Assembly: GCF_017814975.1 (NCBI RefSeq)
Contig: NZ_JAGIQA010000021.1
Coordinates: 1 to 64,000, forward strand
DNA: 64,000 nucleotides
Source of the DNA: Cupriavidus consociatus
GTDB taxonomy: Bacteria > Pseudomonadota > Gammaproteobacteria > Burkholderiales > Burkholderiaceae
Direction: 5' to 3'
The translations under genes were made by a program, and so were the position numbers. The notes beneath the pieces were generated by a model, which was not told where the DNA came from, did not search any database, and worked only from the letters and a program-made list of their open reading frames with translations. This document shows, in pieces, positions 1-8,965 of the stretch (position 1 is the stretch's first letter; every line of letters begins with the position of its first letter).

Positions 1-73
1 CCGCGGCCCTTGGGTTTCAGGTCAATCCAGTAGAAGCCGCATGAACACAACCACCTTCACTTCTGTTTCTTGA

Positions 74-679
74 GAGGGAGTAGCGGGCCCTGAGGCGGCC
101 AACAACGCAACGGCCACCGGCTCGCTTGTTCCGCTCTTGACACTTGGCATTCCAACGTCGGCAACCGCGGCAATCCTGCTTGCCGCCTTTCAAAACTACA
201 ACCTGCAGCCGGGCCCACTGCTATTCCAGAACTCACCAGAACTGGTATGGGGGCTGATTGCGTCTCTGTACGTCGGCAACGTCATCTTGCTCGTGCTGAA
301 TTTGCCACTGGTGAGTCTCTGGGTAAAGCTGCTCTCCATTCCGAGGCCCTTCCTATATGCAGGAATCCTGCTGTTTGCCTCGATCGGCGTCTATGGCATG
401 CGGCAGTCCTGGTTCGACTTGCTGCTCATGCTGGCCATTGGGTGGGGGGGCGTACTGATGCGGCGCTTGGACTTCCCGGTCGCGCCCGTCATCGTCGGCA
501 TGATCCTCGGCCCGATGGCCGAGAAACAGCTTCGCAATGCGCTGTCCATCAGCCAGGGAGACTGGCTGATTTTCCTGAGTCAACCCATCGCAGCAAGCCT
601 GCTTGCGGCGACGGTGCTGATCCTATTGGTACCGACCGTCCTCCGCCGCAAGGGTATTCGATTGTCCGAGGACGACTGA
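74..679 (+). pseudogene. tctA: 3' remnant of a TctA-type tripartite tricarboxylate transporter permease
   Basis: The reading frame from about position 74 encodes a TctA C-terminus: it opens with a GPEAANNA stretch, then LTLGIP, as in the conserved membrane motif of the large permease subunit, and continues through four or five hydrophobic segments to a normal stop. In-frame TGA at 71-73 and unrelated upstream sequence show that the first roughly 300 residues of the usual 500 are missing, so this is a deletion remnant. A TTG at 137 could in principle start a 180-residue product, but no Shine-Dalgarno sequence is seen. The intact Bug receptor at 2228 would normally work with such a permease, so the local transporter appears broken. 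Family assignment is good; the exact break point is approximate. Confidence 0.75.
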
Positions 680-713
680 TCCAATGAATAACTACATCCT
701 GACTGGAGTGAGA

Positions 714-1817
714 ATGAAGCAAATGCTGGCCACCGGCCATCGCGTGATGTCGATGTCGATGCTGTGCCTACTTTCCACGCTTGCCGTCCCGGCCTCAGCG
801 CAATCAAGCGTCACTTTGTACGGCCTGGTTGATACCAATATCGAGTTCAGCAACCATAACGCAGTCGACGGAAAGAGCGCAGCTTCGGGTCTTGCCAATG
901 CGTACCGTATGAATTCGGGCGGCATGAACTCCTCGCGCTGGGGGATCCGGGGCAAAGAAGATCTTGGAGGGGGTCTGAAGTCTATCTTTACCCTTGAGAG
1001 CGGCATCGACACGGACACCGGCAACTCCTCCGATGGCAGACTGTTTGGGCGCCTCGCGTTCGTGGGTATCGAAAGCAGATATGGTCAACTTGCGCTGGGT
1101 CGACAAACGTCTTCGATGTACGACCTGGTCCTTCCCCACGACCCCATGGGGTATGCCCCTCAGTATTCCTGGGTAAGCAGCACCGGCTCGGCGCCCAGCA
1201 CTGGATACAAGACCCGGCTGGACAACACAGTCAAGTACACAGGCGTCTTCGGGCCGGTAACGACTGTCGCTCACTATAGTCTCGGCGAGCAGGTTGGCAA
1301 CGGCAATGCCAGCGCGGCATTCGGCGGAGGGCTTCGCTATGACGGAGGGCCAGCCAGTTTTGGTGTGGTCTTCGATCAGGGCAACGGCGCGCCCACGGCC
1401 AGCGGCACGTATTCAAAGGCCCGTGATATCACCGCATCCGGCTCCTATTCTTTTGGCGCATTCAGCGTGTTAGGTGGATACCGTTGGTATGAACTTATAC
1501 CTGTCACTGGCGGCAGTGCAAGAAGTGATTTGTGGTGGGCGGGCGTCCGCTACGCAGTGACACCTGCTCTGCGCCTCACGGGGGCGGTCTACTACGAGGA
1601 TAAGAAAGACACGGCGTCAGATCCCATGCTGTTCGTACTACAGGCCGTCTACTCGCTTTCGAAGCGGACAAGCCTATATTCGACCGTCGGCTATGCATAC
1701 GCGAAGACGAATAACGATGGCACCTTCACACCAGTCGGCGTCATGAGGGCTGGCGATCGGACGCCTGTAGCGAGCAATCAGACGGGCGTTACGCTCGGAA
1801 TACAACACCGCTTTTAA
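714..1817 (+). CDS. Gram-negative general porin (OmpC-like, beta-proteobacterial type)
   Basis: About 367 residues. A signal peptide ending in an ASA-Q site is followed by SSVTLYGLVDTNIEF, the classical start of Burkholderiales trimeric porins; the mature protein is rich in alternating beta-strand patterns and ends in a C-terminal phenylalanine (GIQHRF), the outer-membrane insertion signal. The ATG at 714 is preferred over ATG 684 because GGAGTGAGA directly precedes it. The product should form a diffusion pore for small anionic solutes. It lies between a tctA remnant and a Bug receptor, a common association for organic-acid uptake. A GC-rich hairpin follows the stop. Confidence 0.9.
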   Translation: MKQMLATGHRVMSMSMLCLLSTLAVPASAQSSVTLYGLVDTNIEFSNHNAVDGKSAASGLANAYRMNSGGMNSSRWGIRGKEDLGGGLKSIFTLESGIDTDTGNSSDGRLFGRLAFVGIESRYGQLALGRQTSSMYDLVLPHDPMGYAPQYSWVSSTGSAPSTGYKTRLDNTVKYTGVFGPVTTVAHYSLGEQVGNGNASAAFGGGLRYDGGPASFGVVFDQGNGAPTASGTYSKARDITASGSYSFGAFSVLGGYRWYELIPVTGGSARSDLWWAGVRYAVTPALRLTGAVYYEDKKDTASDPMLFVLQAVYSLSKRTSLYSTVGYAYAKTNNDGTFTPVGVMRAGDRTPVASNQTGVTLGIQHRF

Positions 1818-1826
1818 CTGACTGCG

Positions 1827-1853
1827 CTGCTGCGCCCTTGTCGGGCGTAGCAG
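1827..1853 (+). terminator. Hairpin after porin gene, possible terminator
   Basis: An 11-bp stem (CTGCTGCGCCC at 1827-1837 with GGGCGTAGCAG at 1843-1853, one G-T wobble) with a 5-nt loop starts ten bases after the porin stop codon. No run of T follows, so intrinsic termination is uncertain; it may instead protect the mRNA 3' end. Confidence 0.4.
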
Positions 1854-2227
1854 TCGGATCCGCTTCTGCCTCTTGGTACCACGCGCTGCAACCGTGGTGG
1901 CCGCCTAGCAATGGGCCTAAGCCGTGAAGCGGGCCGTGACTTGCGGGCGCTGCGAATTGACTGGCCGCAGGCCCGCACTGCATCGAAGAGGCAACACCTA
2001 TCACAATCACAGTGCTTATCTAGATTGTCAATTCATATGCACATAACGCGATTCTTGCGGCAATTTCCTACGGAGTGAAGATGGCTTTTGTTCAACTTTA
2101 TTTGGCGAATATGGCTTTCTAAAGGCACTTCTCGCAACAGTCTCGCGGTTGTACTTGTGCGCGCCGCTAATGCCTTCTATGATCATAAAACGCTAAAACT
2201 AGATGCGTAGCAAAGGAGACATCGATC
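1854..2227. other. Intergenic region before Bug receptor
   Basis: No convincing coding sequence. The part from about 2000 on is noticeably A/T-rich and probably holds the promoter of the Bug gene; it contains the palindrome annotated at 2178-2187 and the ribosome binding site AAAGGAGA at about 2211-2218. Confidence 0.5.
2178..2187. promoter_or_regulatory. TATGATCATA palindrome, candidate GntR operator
   Basis: A perfect 10-bp palindrome about 40 bases upstream of the Bug receptor start. It shares the TGATCA core with longer palindromes at 4301-4314 and 12311-12320, all in front of genes flanking the GntR/FCD regulator. Operator function is inference. Confidence 0.35.
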
Positions 2228-3232
2228 ATGCCGATCATCTGCAATCTGCGTCGCCGTTCGATCCTCAAGGGATTCGCCCTGGCACCGTTCGCCGGGGGGG
2301 CCGGGGCGTTAACATCGCCGCTCGCCTGGGCGCAAGACAAGTTTCCCAGCAAGCCGGTCACTTTCATCGTTCCCCAAGCTGCTGGGGGCGGCGCCGATCT
2401 GCTTTGCCGAACGGTTCAGGCGAAAGCTCAGGAGTCGCTCGGGCAGTCCATCATCATTGATAACCGGCCTGGGGCTGCGGGCAACATCGGGACGGTCGCA
2501 GGGGCGCGAGCTGCTCCGGACGGGTACACGATGACGTTCGTCAACCTCTCGACCATGGCTTTGAACCCGCACTTGTATTCGAAGCCGGGATATTCCGTTG
2601 CCGACTTCGACCCACTGGTCTGGATGGCGTCCGTAGCCAACATTCTGGTTGTCAATCCAAAAGTTCCAGCGAAGACGCTTCAGGAATTTATCGCCCTAGC
2701 GAAGTCCAAGCCCGGCAAGTTGACTTACAGCTCCGCCGGAAACGGCAGCGGCAATCATCTCGGCGGTGAAATGCTGAAAACAATGGCACAGATTGATCTG
2801 GTTCACGTGCCGTATAAAGGCGGTGCACCGGCCGTTGTCGCGGTACTCGGCGGTGAAGTCGATGCGAGCATTGCCGATCCGCTCGCCGCGCTTCCGCACA
2901 TAAAGTCCGGGAAATTGCGCGCGCTCGCAGTGACCAGTGCAAAGCGCGCTGCGGGCTTGCCGGAGGTGCCAGCAATCGCCGAAGTGGTAAAAGGGTATGA
3001 GGCCACCTCGTGGGCTGGTGCAGTCGTGCCCAAAGGCACGCCGAGTGCAATATCGCAGAAGTTGAGCCAAGCGCTAGTGGCTGGGTTGAAGGATGCGGCA
3101 AATGCCGAGAAGCTGCGCAGCCAACTGTACGAGCCAACCGACGGATCTAGCGCTGAGTTCGCCACCCTCATCCGCAAGGAAAACGAAAAGTGGTCCAAGC
3201 TCATCAAGCAACTCGGTATGCGCATCGACTGA
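2228..3232 (+). CDS. Bug-family (TctC) periplasmic substrate-binding receptor
   Basis: 334 residues with the full Bug fold. The N-terminus carries a twin-arginine-like signal (RRRSILKGF, hydrophobic stretch, AWAQ cleavage site). Typical family stretches follow: PVTFIVPQAAGGGADLLCR near residue 44, NRPGAAGNIG near 78, and VHVPYKGGAPA near 195. Such proteins bind carboxylates in the periplasm and deliver them to TctAB permeases. AAAGGAGA nine bases upstream supports this start. The permease next door is a fragment, so the protein is orphaned or works with a permease elsewhere, or as a sensor. The GntR gene follows immediately. Confidence 0.93.
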   Translation: MPIICNLRRRSILKGFALAPFAGGAGALTSPLAWAQDKFPSKPVTFIVPQAAGGGADLLCRTVQAKAQESLGQSIIIDNRPGAAGNIGTVAGARAAPDGYTMTFVNLSTMALNPHLYSKPGYSVADFDPLVWMASVANILVVNPKVPAKTLQEFIALAKSKPGKLTYSSAGNGSGNHLGGEMLKTMAQIDLVHVPYKGGAPAVVAVLGGEVDASIADPLAALPHIKSGKLRALAVTSAKRAAGLPEVPAIAEVVKGYEATSWAGAVVPKGTPSAISQKLSQALVAGLKDAANAEKLRSQLYEPTDGSSAEFATLIRKENEKWSKLIKQLGMRID

Positions 3233-3273
3233 GCCGGGTCGGACCTGGGCGGCCTGCGCGACGTCGTGGCAAA

Positions 3274-4248
3274 ATGCAGTCTGACCATGCCGCACCACGT
3301 TCGGCGGCAGCCGCCGCCGGCTCATCGGCAACTGCTTCGCACCCGATCATGAATCTGTCTCAGCTCCAAGCCCGTGTCGCCCGGGAGATCGTTGCACTCG
3401 TCCGACTCGACAGTCTGCGCGCCGGAGATCACCTAGCGGAAAGCGCGCTGGCGGACCGTATCGGCGTGTCGCGCTCGCCAGTCAACGTCGCCCTGCGCTA
3501 TTTGGTGGAAATGGGAGCCGTAGTCCATGATCACAATCGCGGGTATTTCCTGGAGAAGGATGCGTCAGATCTGTCGGCTATCGCTGAAGAGCTTTCTGCA
3601 GAGCCTGACGACCCTCTATACCTCAGGATCGCTGAGGACCGGCTGAACAAGAGCTTGCCGGATTTAGTCAACGAAGCCGACATGATGCGGCAGTACAACG
3701 TGTCCCGCAGCGCGCTGCGAAAGGCGCTGTCCCGCATTCAACAGGAAGGCTGGGTGGAGCGTTCCATCGGGCATGGTTGGATTTTCCTACCCATGATCGA
3801 CTCGGCGCAGGCCTACGAAGAAAGCTATCTGTACCGTACCGCGCTGGAACCAACGGGGTTGCTAAGCCCTTGGTTTAAGTCTGATCCCGTGGAGCTTGCT
3901 TCATTGCGCCGCCAGCAGCGCGCGATCGTGGACGGCGGCTACCAGACCATGACGCCGATCGAACTGTTCGAGTCGAACAGCCGCTTCCATGAAATGCTGG
4001 CAAAGTGGTCGGGAAACAGGTTCATCGTCCAGTCGGTCAAGCGCATGGATTCGCTGCGACGGCTGGTCGAGTACGGACAAGCCAAAAACCGCAAACCGCG
4101 GCAAGAACAGGCTATTGAACATCTAGCCATCCTGGACGCCATAGCCGCGCAAGATATGCTGAAAGCCGCCGCACTGCTCCGCGAGCATTTGGAAGGCGCG
4201 CGACGGCGAAAGGTGCACAGCGCGGACGTTTTCAGGAGCGCAGCCTGA
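3274..4248 (+). CDS. GntR-family transcriptional regulator with FCD-type C-terminal domain
   Basis: Residues after MNLSQLQARVAREIVALV form a winged helix-turn-helix (ADRIGVSRSPVNVALRYL). A second winged-helix-like segment follows (MMRQYNVSRSALRKALSRIQQEG), then an all-helical FCD-like ligand domain with the conserved FESNSRFHEML and HLAILDAI stretches. Two DNA-binding segments in one GntR protein is less common and seen only in some subfamilies. ATG 3274 gives 324 residues; ATG 3349, at the start of the first conserved helix, gives 299 and is equally possible. It is probably the local regulator of the Bug, NADH dehydrogenase and cupin operons, given the shared palindromes. Confidence 0.85.
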   Translation: MQSDHAAPRSAAAAAGSSATASHPIMNLSQLQARVAREIVALVRLDSLRAGDHLAESALADRIGVSRSPVNVALRYLVEMGAVVHDHNRGYFLEKDASDLSAIAEELSAEPDDPLYLRIAEDRLNKSLPDLVNEADMMRQYNVSRSALRKALSRIQQEGWVERSIGHGWIFLPMIDSAQAYEESYLYRTALEPTGLLSPWFKSDPVELASLRRQQRAIVDGGYQTMTPIELFESNSRFHEMLAKWSGNRFIVQSVKRMDSLRRLVEYGQAKNRKPRQEQAIEHLAILDAIAAQDMLKAAALLREHLEGARRRKVHSADVFRSAA

Positions 4249-4300
4249 ATCGGCAGGCCGTCATCACCTATGGCGGCCTTATTTTTGCGCCGCTGTGCAT

Positions 4301-4314
4301 TTTGTGATCACAAA
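4301..4314. promoter_or_regulatory. TTTGTGATCACAAA perfect palindrome, candidate operator
   Basis: A perfect 14-bp palindrome 24 bases before the NADH dehydrogenase-like start codon and about 50 bases after the GntR stop. It contains GTGATCAC, also found at 12312-12319 before the cupin operon. Position and symmetry fit a GntR-dimer operator overlapping a promoter; a CRP-like site is less likely because the TGTGA half-sites are not separated by six bases. Confidence 0.5.
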
Positions 4315-4338
4315 CAGCATTAATTGGGCTTCTGAAGC

Positions 4339-5667
4339 ATGCCAGCAATAACTGAACGACACCGAATTGTGGTCGTCGGCGGAGGCGCCGGTGGACTCGA
4401 GTTAGTCACCCGGCTGGGAGACCGCTTCGGCAAACGACGGTCGGCCGAAGTCATATTGGTGGACCGTAATCCCACTCATATCTGGAAGCCGTTACTGCAT
4501 GAGGTTGCCGCCGGCAGTATGGATCCCAACACGCATCAGCTTGAATACGCTGCGCAGGCCCGATGGCATCACTTCGAGTTCCAACAAGGCGAACTGACCG
4601 GCATCGACAGGAGCCGCAAATGCATCGAGATCGCGCCTTGCTTTGACCCCGAAGGAAGCGAACTGCTGCCGGGACGGGAGCTCTTCTATGACACGCTTGT
4701 GCTTGCGGTTGGCTGTGTAACGCATTTCTTCGGCGTACCTGGCGCGGAAACGCACGCAATCGCCTTGGATACCGTCGAGCAGGCCGATCGCTTCCGGCGC
4801 AAGCTGATTTCGGCGTGCATCCGCGCCCAAAGCGGCCGCGGGCGGACCGCTGCGGCCGAGCAGCCGCGCGTGGACATTGCGGTGGTCGGAGCTGGTGCAA
4901 CAGGGGTCGAATTGGCTGCGGAACTGCGCAATACAGCCCATGTGCTTGCCGCCTACGGGATCCACAGCCTAGATCCGCGCCGCGACGTCCATATCCATGT
5001 CATCGAAGCCGGTCAACGCATCCTGCCCGCCCTTTCCCCTCGTGTTTCGGAGGAAACGCGCAAGCTTCTGCAGAAGCTCCACATCAACGTTCTGACAGCT
5101 GAGCGCGTCACTGAAGTCTCGCCGCTCGGGATCCAAACTGCAGACGGCAAATGGATCGATGCCGACCTCACGGTCTGGGCAGCCGGTATCACAGCGCCGT
5201 CGGTCCTTTGTAATCTCGGACTACCCGTCAATCGCGCCGGCCAAGTGATAGTCGGTCCGACCTTGCAGGCCGACGGCGACCCGGACATCTTTGCTCTGGG
5301 CGATTGTGCGAGTTGCACCTGTGCGCATACGCAGACCGTCGTTCCTCCACGGGCGCAAGCTGCGCACCAGCAAGCGACTTTCCTGTTTGCAGCGATGAAG
5401 GCAAGGCTCGCTGGCAAGCCGTTGGCTTCGTTTCGGTACAAAGACTTTGGTTCGCTAGTGTCGCTCGGACATTTCAGTGCAGTGGGCAGCTTGATGGGCG
5501 GCTTGATTGGCGGCTCGATGTTCATCGAAGGCGTTTTCGCTCGACTCATGTACACGTCGCTCTACCGCATGCACGTGATGGCGCTGCACGGCGCGCTGCG
5601 CATGGGACTCGACACCACGGCGCATTGGTTGCGAAGCAAGACTCATCCGCGCATCAAACTGCACTAA
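4339..5667 (+). CDS. ndh: NAD(P)/FAD-dependent oxidoreductase, type II NADH dehydrogenase-like
   Basis: 442 residues. An N-terminal FAD-binding Rossmann motif (VVVGGGAGGLEL, residues 11-22), a second nucleotide-binding motif (VVGAGATGVELAAEL, about 182-196) and the C-terminal FAD contact DIFALGDCA are all present. The amphipathic C-terminus (residues about 390-442, with GVFARLMYTSLYRMHVMALHG) is typical of NDH-2 enzymes that sit on the inner face of the cytoplasmic membrane and pass electrons from NADH to quinone without proton pumping. It follows the GntR gene with a palindromic operator candidate between, so its expression is probably tied to the local catabolic regulon, where it could reoxidise NADH formed by the dehydrogenases at 7234-10021. 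Confidence 0.88.
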   Translation: MPAITERHRIVVVGGGAGGLELVTRLGDRFGKRRSAEVILVDRNPTHIWKPLLHEVAAGSMDPNTHQLEYAAQARWHHFEFQQGELTGIDRSRKCIEIAPCFDPEGSELLPGRELFYDTLVLAVGCVTHFFGVPGAETHAIALDTVEQADRFRRKLISACIRAQSGRGRTAAAEQPRVDIAVVGAGATGVELAAELRNTAHVLAAYGIHSLDPRRDVHIHVIEAGQRILPALSPRVSEETRKLLQKLHINVLTAERVTEVSPLGIQTADGKWIDADLTVWAAGITAPSVLCNLGLPVNRAGQVIVGPTLQADGDPDIFALGDCASCTCAHTQTVVPPRAQAAHQQATFLFAAMKARLAGKPLASFRYKDFGSLVSLGHFSAVGSLMGGLIGGSMFIEGVFARLMYTSLYRMHVMALHGALRMGLDTTAHWLRSKTHPRIKLH

Positions 5668-6046
5668 CCGGCCGGCAAGTTCCTCCCACCCGAGGGGAAC
5701 GCCCCTATCTCGCTGCGTCGCCGGTCTTCCTCGATGAACCCAAAAAAAGCTCGAACTCGCCAGGGACGCGCTCGAGCATCAAGATCGTCAGTCATCTGAC
5801 CGGCCTACCCTTTCTTCTGCCATACGAATCGCAAACTTCGGATAACTTCGAGGGAATTCACCGTAGACCTGAGCCGGAGAAGCCACCGCTAGTTATGCCG
5901 GCCGCGGCTGCGCGGTACCTATTGCTCTCGACTAAGAAAATGCGGCGGTGAAACGCTTTTTCGTGAAAGATTAGTGCTCCCATACAGTAAGCGTCGGGGC
6001 CCGCGTGAAATTCGGCACATGCAAACGACACTTTTCTGGCGTGCGA
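5668..6046. other. Intergenic, convergent genes
   Basis: Lies between the convergent NADH dehydrogenase and lactonase genes. A short hairpin (AGGGG-AACG-CCCCT, 5693-5706) follows the first stop codon and could help terminate. No coding sequence recognised. Confidence 0.4.
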
Positions 6047-7201
6047 TCAAACACGCCGAAATGCAACGCAAACCGGGCTTCCTGTGTCAATTCTCCACGG
6101 CAGCGGTGTGAGCTTTCCGCTCTCCCGCGCGATGTCGAAGGGGACGATTGTGTCCGAGAGTTCGTTTGCCGCGTAAAGGCGGCGACCATCAGGATCGATA
6201 GCGAAGAAGCGCGGCCCCTTACCGCGGCTTTCCACCCAGGACAGCGGGGTAAGAAGTCCGCTTGTCGGGTCAATGCCCATCGTCACGATGCTGTCGTGGC
6301 CCCGGTTTGAAGCATAAAGAAACTTGCCCGAGTTCGCGATCTGGATTTCCGCCCCGGTGTTGTCACCGCCATAATCTTTCGGCACGGTGGACACCGTCTG
6401 CAGGGGCGACAACGCTCCAGACGCTTCATCATACTGGTAGGTTGTGACTGTCGAGTTCAGTTCGTTGATGACATATGCAAGCGGGCGCGCCGGATGGAAC
6501 GTGACGTGCCGAGGACCGGCTCCCGCCGGCGCCTCGACATAGGGCGAACTCGCGGGAGTCAACTTTCCCGTTCTGGAATCGACACTGAACGCAAAGACGC
6601 GATCGACTCCCTTATCGGGCACGATAAAGTGACGCCCTGCAATGTCAAATGGGACATCATGCGGATGAGATCCGCCCTGTTGCTCCCGATTTGAGCCGGG
6701 ATTGCCTGGAAGCTTCGCCAGATCGGCAACGCGCCCCAGACTGCCGTCCGCTTGGATGGGCAGCGTGACCAATGATCCGGTCGCATAGTTGGCGACAACG
6801 ATGAAGCGGTTGCCAGGCTCTACCGCCAGATGCACTGGATTCTTGCCCTCGGTGCCCTGGCGATTGAGGAGCGTGAGCCGGCCTGTCGTCGCATCGATGG
6901 CGAACGCACTGATGTCGCCCAGGTCGCCGTGGACGGCATAGAGATATCGCTGGGCACGGTCCATTGCAAGGAATGAAGGATTGTCGAGTCCTTCCATCAA
7001 TTGCACGTGCTCCCACCCATCTTCTCGCACGCGATAGACGTTAATCCCCTTGCCGCGCGCATTCCGGGCCTTGGTGGTCCTGCATCCAACGTATGCGTAC
7101 ATAGGTTTTTGCTCCGCACCATGCGCGTGAACACCAGGCATGCCGTAAAGGGCGGCTATCGCACTAAGGCTGCGCAATACCCTGCGTCTTCCTGCGTCCA
7201 A
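6047..7201 (-). CDS. Lactonase-family seven-bladed beta-propeller protein with Tat signal
   Basis: 384 residues of the 6-phosphogluconolactonase-like (YbhE) propeller family, with repeated blades and the usual conserved spots GGSHPHDVPF, GPRHVTFHP, INELNSTVT and NRGHDSIV. The N-terminus (GRRRVLRSLSAIAALYG, then HAHG) looks like a twin-arginine signal, so the protein is probably periplasmic, unlike cytosolic Pgl. It is last in the minus-strand operon starting at the cupin gene (12150), behind an aldehyde dehydrogenase. A role in opening a sugar-acid or aliphatic lactone fits, but the substrate is unknown. Confidence 0.82.
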   Translation of the reverse strand: MDAGRRRVLRSLSAIAALYGMPGVHAHGAEQKPMYAYVGCRTTKARNARGKGINVYRVREDGWEHVQLMEGLDNPSFLAMDRAQRYLYAVHGDLGDISAFAIDATTGRLTLLNRQGTEGKNPVHLAVEPGNRFIVVANYATGSLVTLPIQADGSLGRVADLAKLPGNPGSNREQQGGSHPHDVPFDIAGRHFIVPDKGVDRVFAFSVDSRTGKLTPASSPYVEAPAGAGPRHVTFHPARPLAYVINELNSTVTTYQYDEASGALSPLQTVSTVPKDYGGDNTGAEIQIANSGKFLYASNRGHDSIVTMGIDPTSGLLTPLSWVESRGKGPRFFAIDPDGRRLYAANELSDTIVPFDIARESGKLTPLPWRIDTGSPVCVAFRRV

Positions 7202-7233
7202 CGATGTCTCCTGGCGTAGTTACGTGGATAGAC

Positions 7234-8625
7234 TCAGGCCGCGGAAACGGCCCAATACGTCCGAGCGTTAGTGAATTCGCGGATGCCAGCCGCCGCCAAC
7301 TCCCGGCCGTAACCGGACTTGCGGGTTCCGCCGAACGGCACCCGTGCATCCGAGGCAGTGATCGCGTTGATGAAGGCGGCACCGCTTGTGACGCCCTTGG
7401 CAACCTTCAACGCTCGCTCGGTGGAGGCCGACCATACGCTCAGGGACAGACCGAAAGGCGTCGCATTCGCGAGCCGCACAGCGTCCGCATCATCCTCGGC
7501 AACGGCGATGGCCGCCAGCGGGCCGAACGTCTCTTCGTCGAACGCCGCCATGCCCGGACGCAAATTCGCCATCACGGTGGGTTCGTAGAAATTGCCTGGA
7601 CCTTCAACAGCCTTGCCGCCGGTCAGCAGCACTGCTCCGGCTTCCACGGACCGGCGCACCTGGCCGTCCAGCGCATCACGCAGGTCCGGCCGAGCCAACG
7701 GACCCATCTGCGTCGCGGCATCGGCGGGATTTCCCACGATCAGTGCCTTCGTTCCCGCGACGAACCGTGTCGTGAACTCATTGGCGATTGGCTTCGACAC
7801 AATGAAGCGCTTGGCACATACGCAGCTTTGGCCAGCGTTGTGGAAGCGTGCCTTCACGGCCGCCGCGACCGCCTTATCGAGATCGGCATCGTCGAGCACC
7901 ACGAAGGCGTCGGAGCCGCCGAGCTCCAGAACCGATTTCTTCGATGCCCGCCCGGCTGCTGAGCCAACGGCCGCGCCAGCCCGGTTCGAACCGGTCAGCG
8001 TCACGGCGGCGATACGATCATCTTCGATCAGGCCATTAATCACTGCCGGCACCTCGGGCTCCGCTACCACCAGGGTGGTGATGAGATGCTTGGGCAATCC
8101 GGCATCGAGGAAGAGCTGCTCCAGCGCTAGCGCGCAGCCAGTCACATTGGGAGAGTGCTTCAGGAGCACGCCGTTGCCCGCAGTGATGGCAGGAATGGCA
8201 AACCGCATGACCTGCCACACCGGAAAGTTCCACGGCATCACCGCCAGCACGAGTCCGATAGGCTCGTAGCTCACCCAAGCGTCGACGCCGTCGATGCGGA
8301 CGGCTTCGTCCGCGAGGATGCGATCAGCATTGTCGGCATAGTACAACGCAGTCACCGCCGACTTTTCCATTTCGCCAGCGGCTTCGGCTTCGATCTTGCC
8401 CATCTCGGCCATAATTAGCTTAGCAAACGACGCACTCTGGCGGCGCAGTTCATCTGCCAGGCTGCGAACCGCTGCGACCCGCTCCGACAAAGGTTGCTTA
8501 CCCCAATCCAGCGCAGCTTCGTGGCCAGCCTGGACAGCCTCGTCGATCTGTGCTGTCGTCCAGCTTTCGTAGGTCTGCAGCGGCTCACCGGTGCAGGGGT
8601 TATAGGTGGTAATGGAGGTGGTCAT
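7234..8625 (-). CDS. NAD(P)-dependent aldehyde dehydrogenase (succinate-semialdehyde dehydrogenase type)
   Basis: 463 residues covering the whole aldehyde dehydrogenase fold. The cofactor loop VMPWNFPVWQ is near residues 129-138, the catalytic glutamate is in SVLELGGSDA (Glu234), and the nucleophilic cysteine is in FHNAGQSCVCAKRF (Cys268). The short form and sequence style resemble GabD/Sad semialdehyde dehydrogenases. An AGGATT ribosome binding site precedes ATG 8625. It lies 32 bases before the lactonase gene and 24 after the ABM gene, in the same operon. Oxidation of a C4-C5 semialdehyde is likely; the exact substrate is not clear. Confidence 0.92.
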   Translation of the reverse strand: MTTSITTYNPCTGEPLQTYESWTTAQIDEAVQAGHEAALDWGKQPLSERVAAVRSLADELRRQSASFAKLIMAEMGKIEAEAAGEMEKSAVTALYYADNADRILADEAVRIDGVDAWVSYEPIGLVLAVMPWNFPVWQVMRFAIPAITAGNGVLLKHSPNVTGCALALEQLFLDAGLPKHLITTLVVAEPEVPAVINGLIEDDRIAAVTLTGSNRAGAAVGSAAGRASKKSVLELGGSDAFVVLDDADLDKAVAAAVKARFHNAGQSCVCAKRFIVSKPIANEFTTRFVAGTKALIVGNPADAATQMGPLARPDLRDALDGQVRRSVEAGAVLLTGGKAVEGPGNFYEPTVMANLRPGMAAFDEETFGPLAAIAVAEDDADAVRLANATPFGLSLSVWSASTERALKVAKGVTSGAAFINAITASDARVPFGGTRKSGYGRELAAAGIREFTNARTYWAVSAA

Positions 8626-8649
8626 GGTTTAATCCTGTGTGCCGTGCCG

Positions 8650-8952
8650 TCAGGCATGGTGGAAGAGCTGAGTGCAGAGCGTATTGGCCTGGCTACCCTT
8701 GACGACACAGCGGTCCGCGGCCTGGCGCCAGATCGCAAAATGCGGCGCAGCACGGTGCGCTTCGATAGCGGCCTCATCTTCGTACAGTTCGTAGAACATG
8801 AAGTGATGCGGGTTCTTCAGATCCTGCGTCACGTCGAAATACTTGCATCCGCTCTCGTCGTTAAACGTACGGTCCGCGTTTTCCTTGATGGCCGCAAGGA
8901 ATTCCTCCAGGCGCTCCGGATACACATCCAGGGAAACAATCAGTGCGATCAT
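8650..8952 (-). CDS. ABM-domain (antibiotic biosynthesis monooxygenase-like) small protein
   Basis: 100 residues forming one dimeric alpha/beta-barrel domain: MIALIVSLDVYPERLEEF at the start, the NADRTFNDESGCKYFDVTQD segment and FMFYELYEDEAAIEAHRAAPHF are typical of YgiN/ABM quinol monooxygenase-like proteins. AAGGACTTCGCA precedes the ATG. Between two dehydrogenase genes of the same operon it probably acts as a cofactor-free oxygenase or isomerase on a reactive intermediate; this is inference from context. Confidence 0.85.
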   Translation of the reverse strand: MIALIVSLDVYPERLEEFLAAIKENADRTFNDESGCKYFDVTQDLKNPHHFMFYELYEDEAAIEAHRAAPHFAIWRQAADRCVVKGSQANTLCTQLFHHA

Positions 8953-8965
8953 TGCGAAGTCCTTC

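Noticed and set aside
1..44. Short frame ending AALGFQVNPVEAA as end of an upstream gene
   Set aside because: Only 13 codons are visible, too little to support a gene call.
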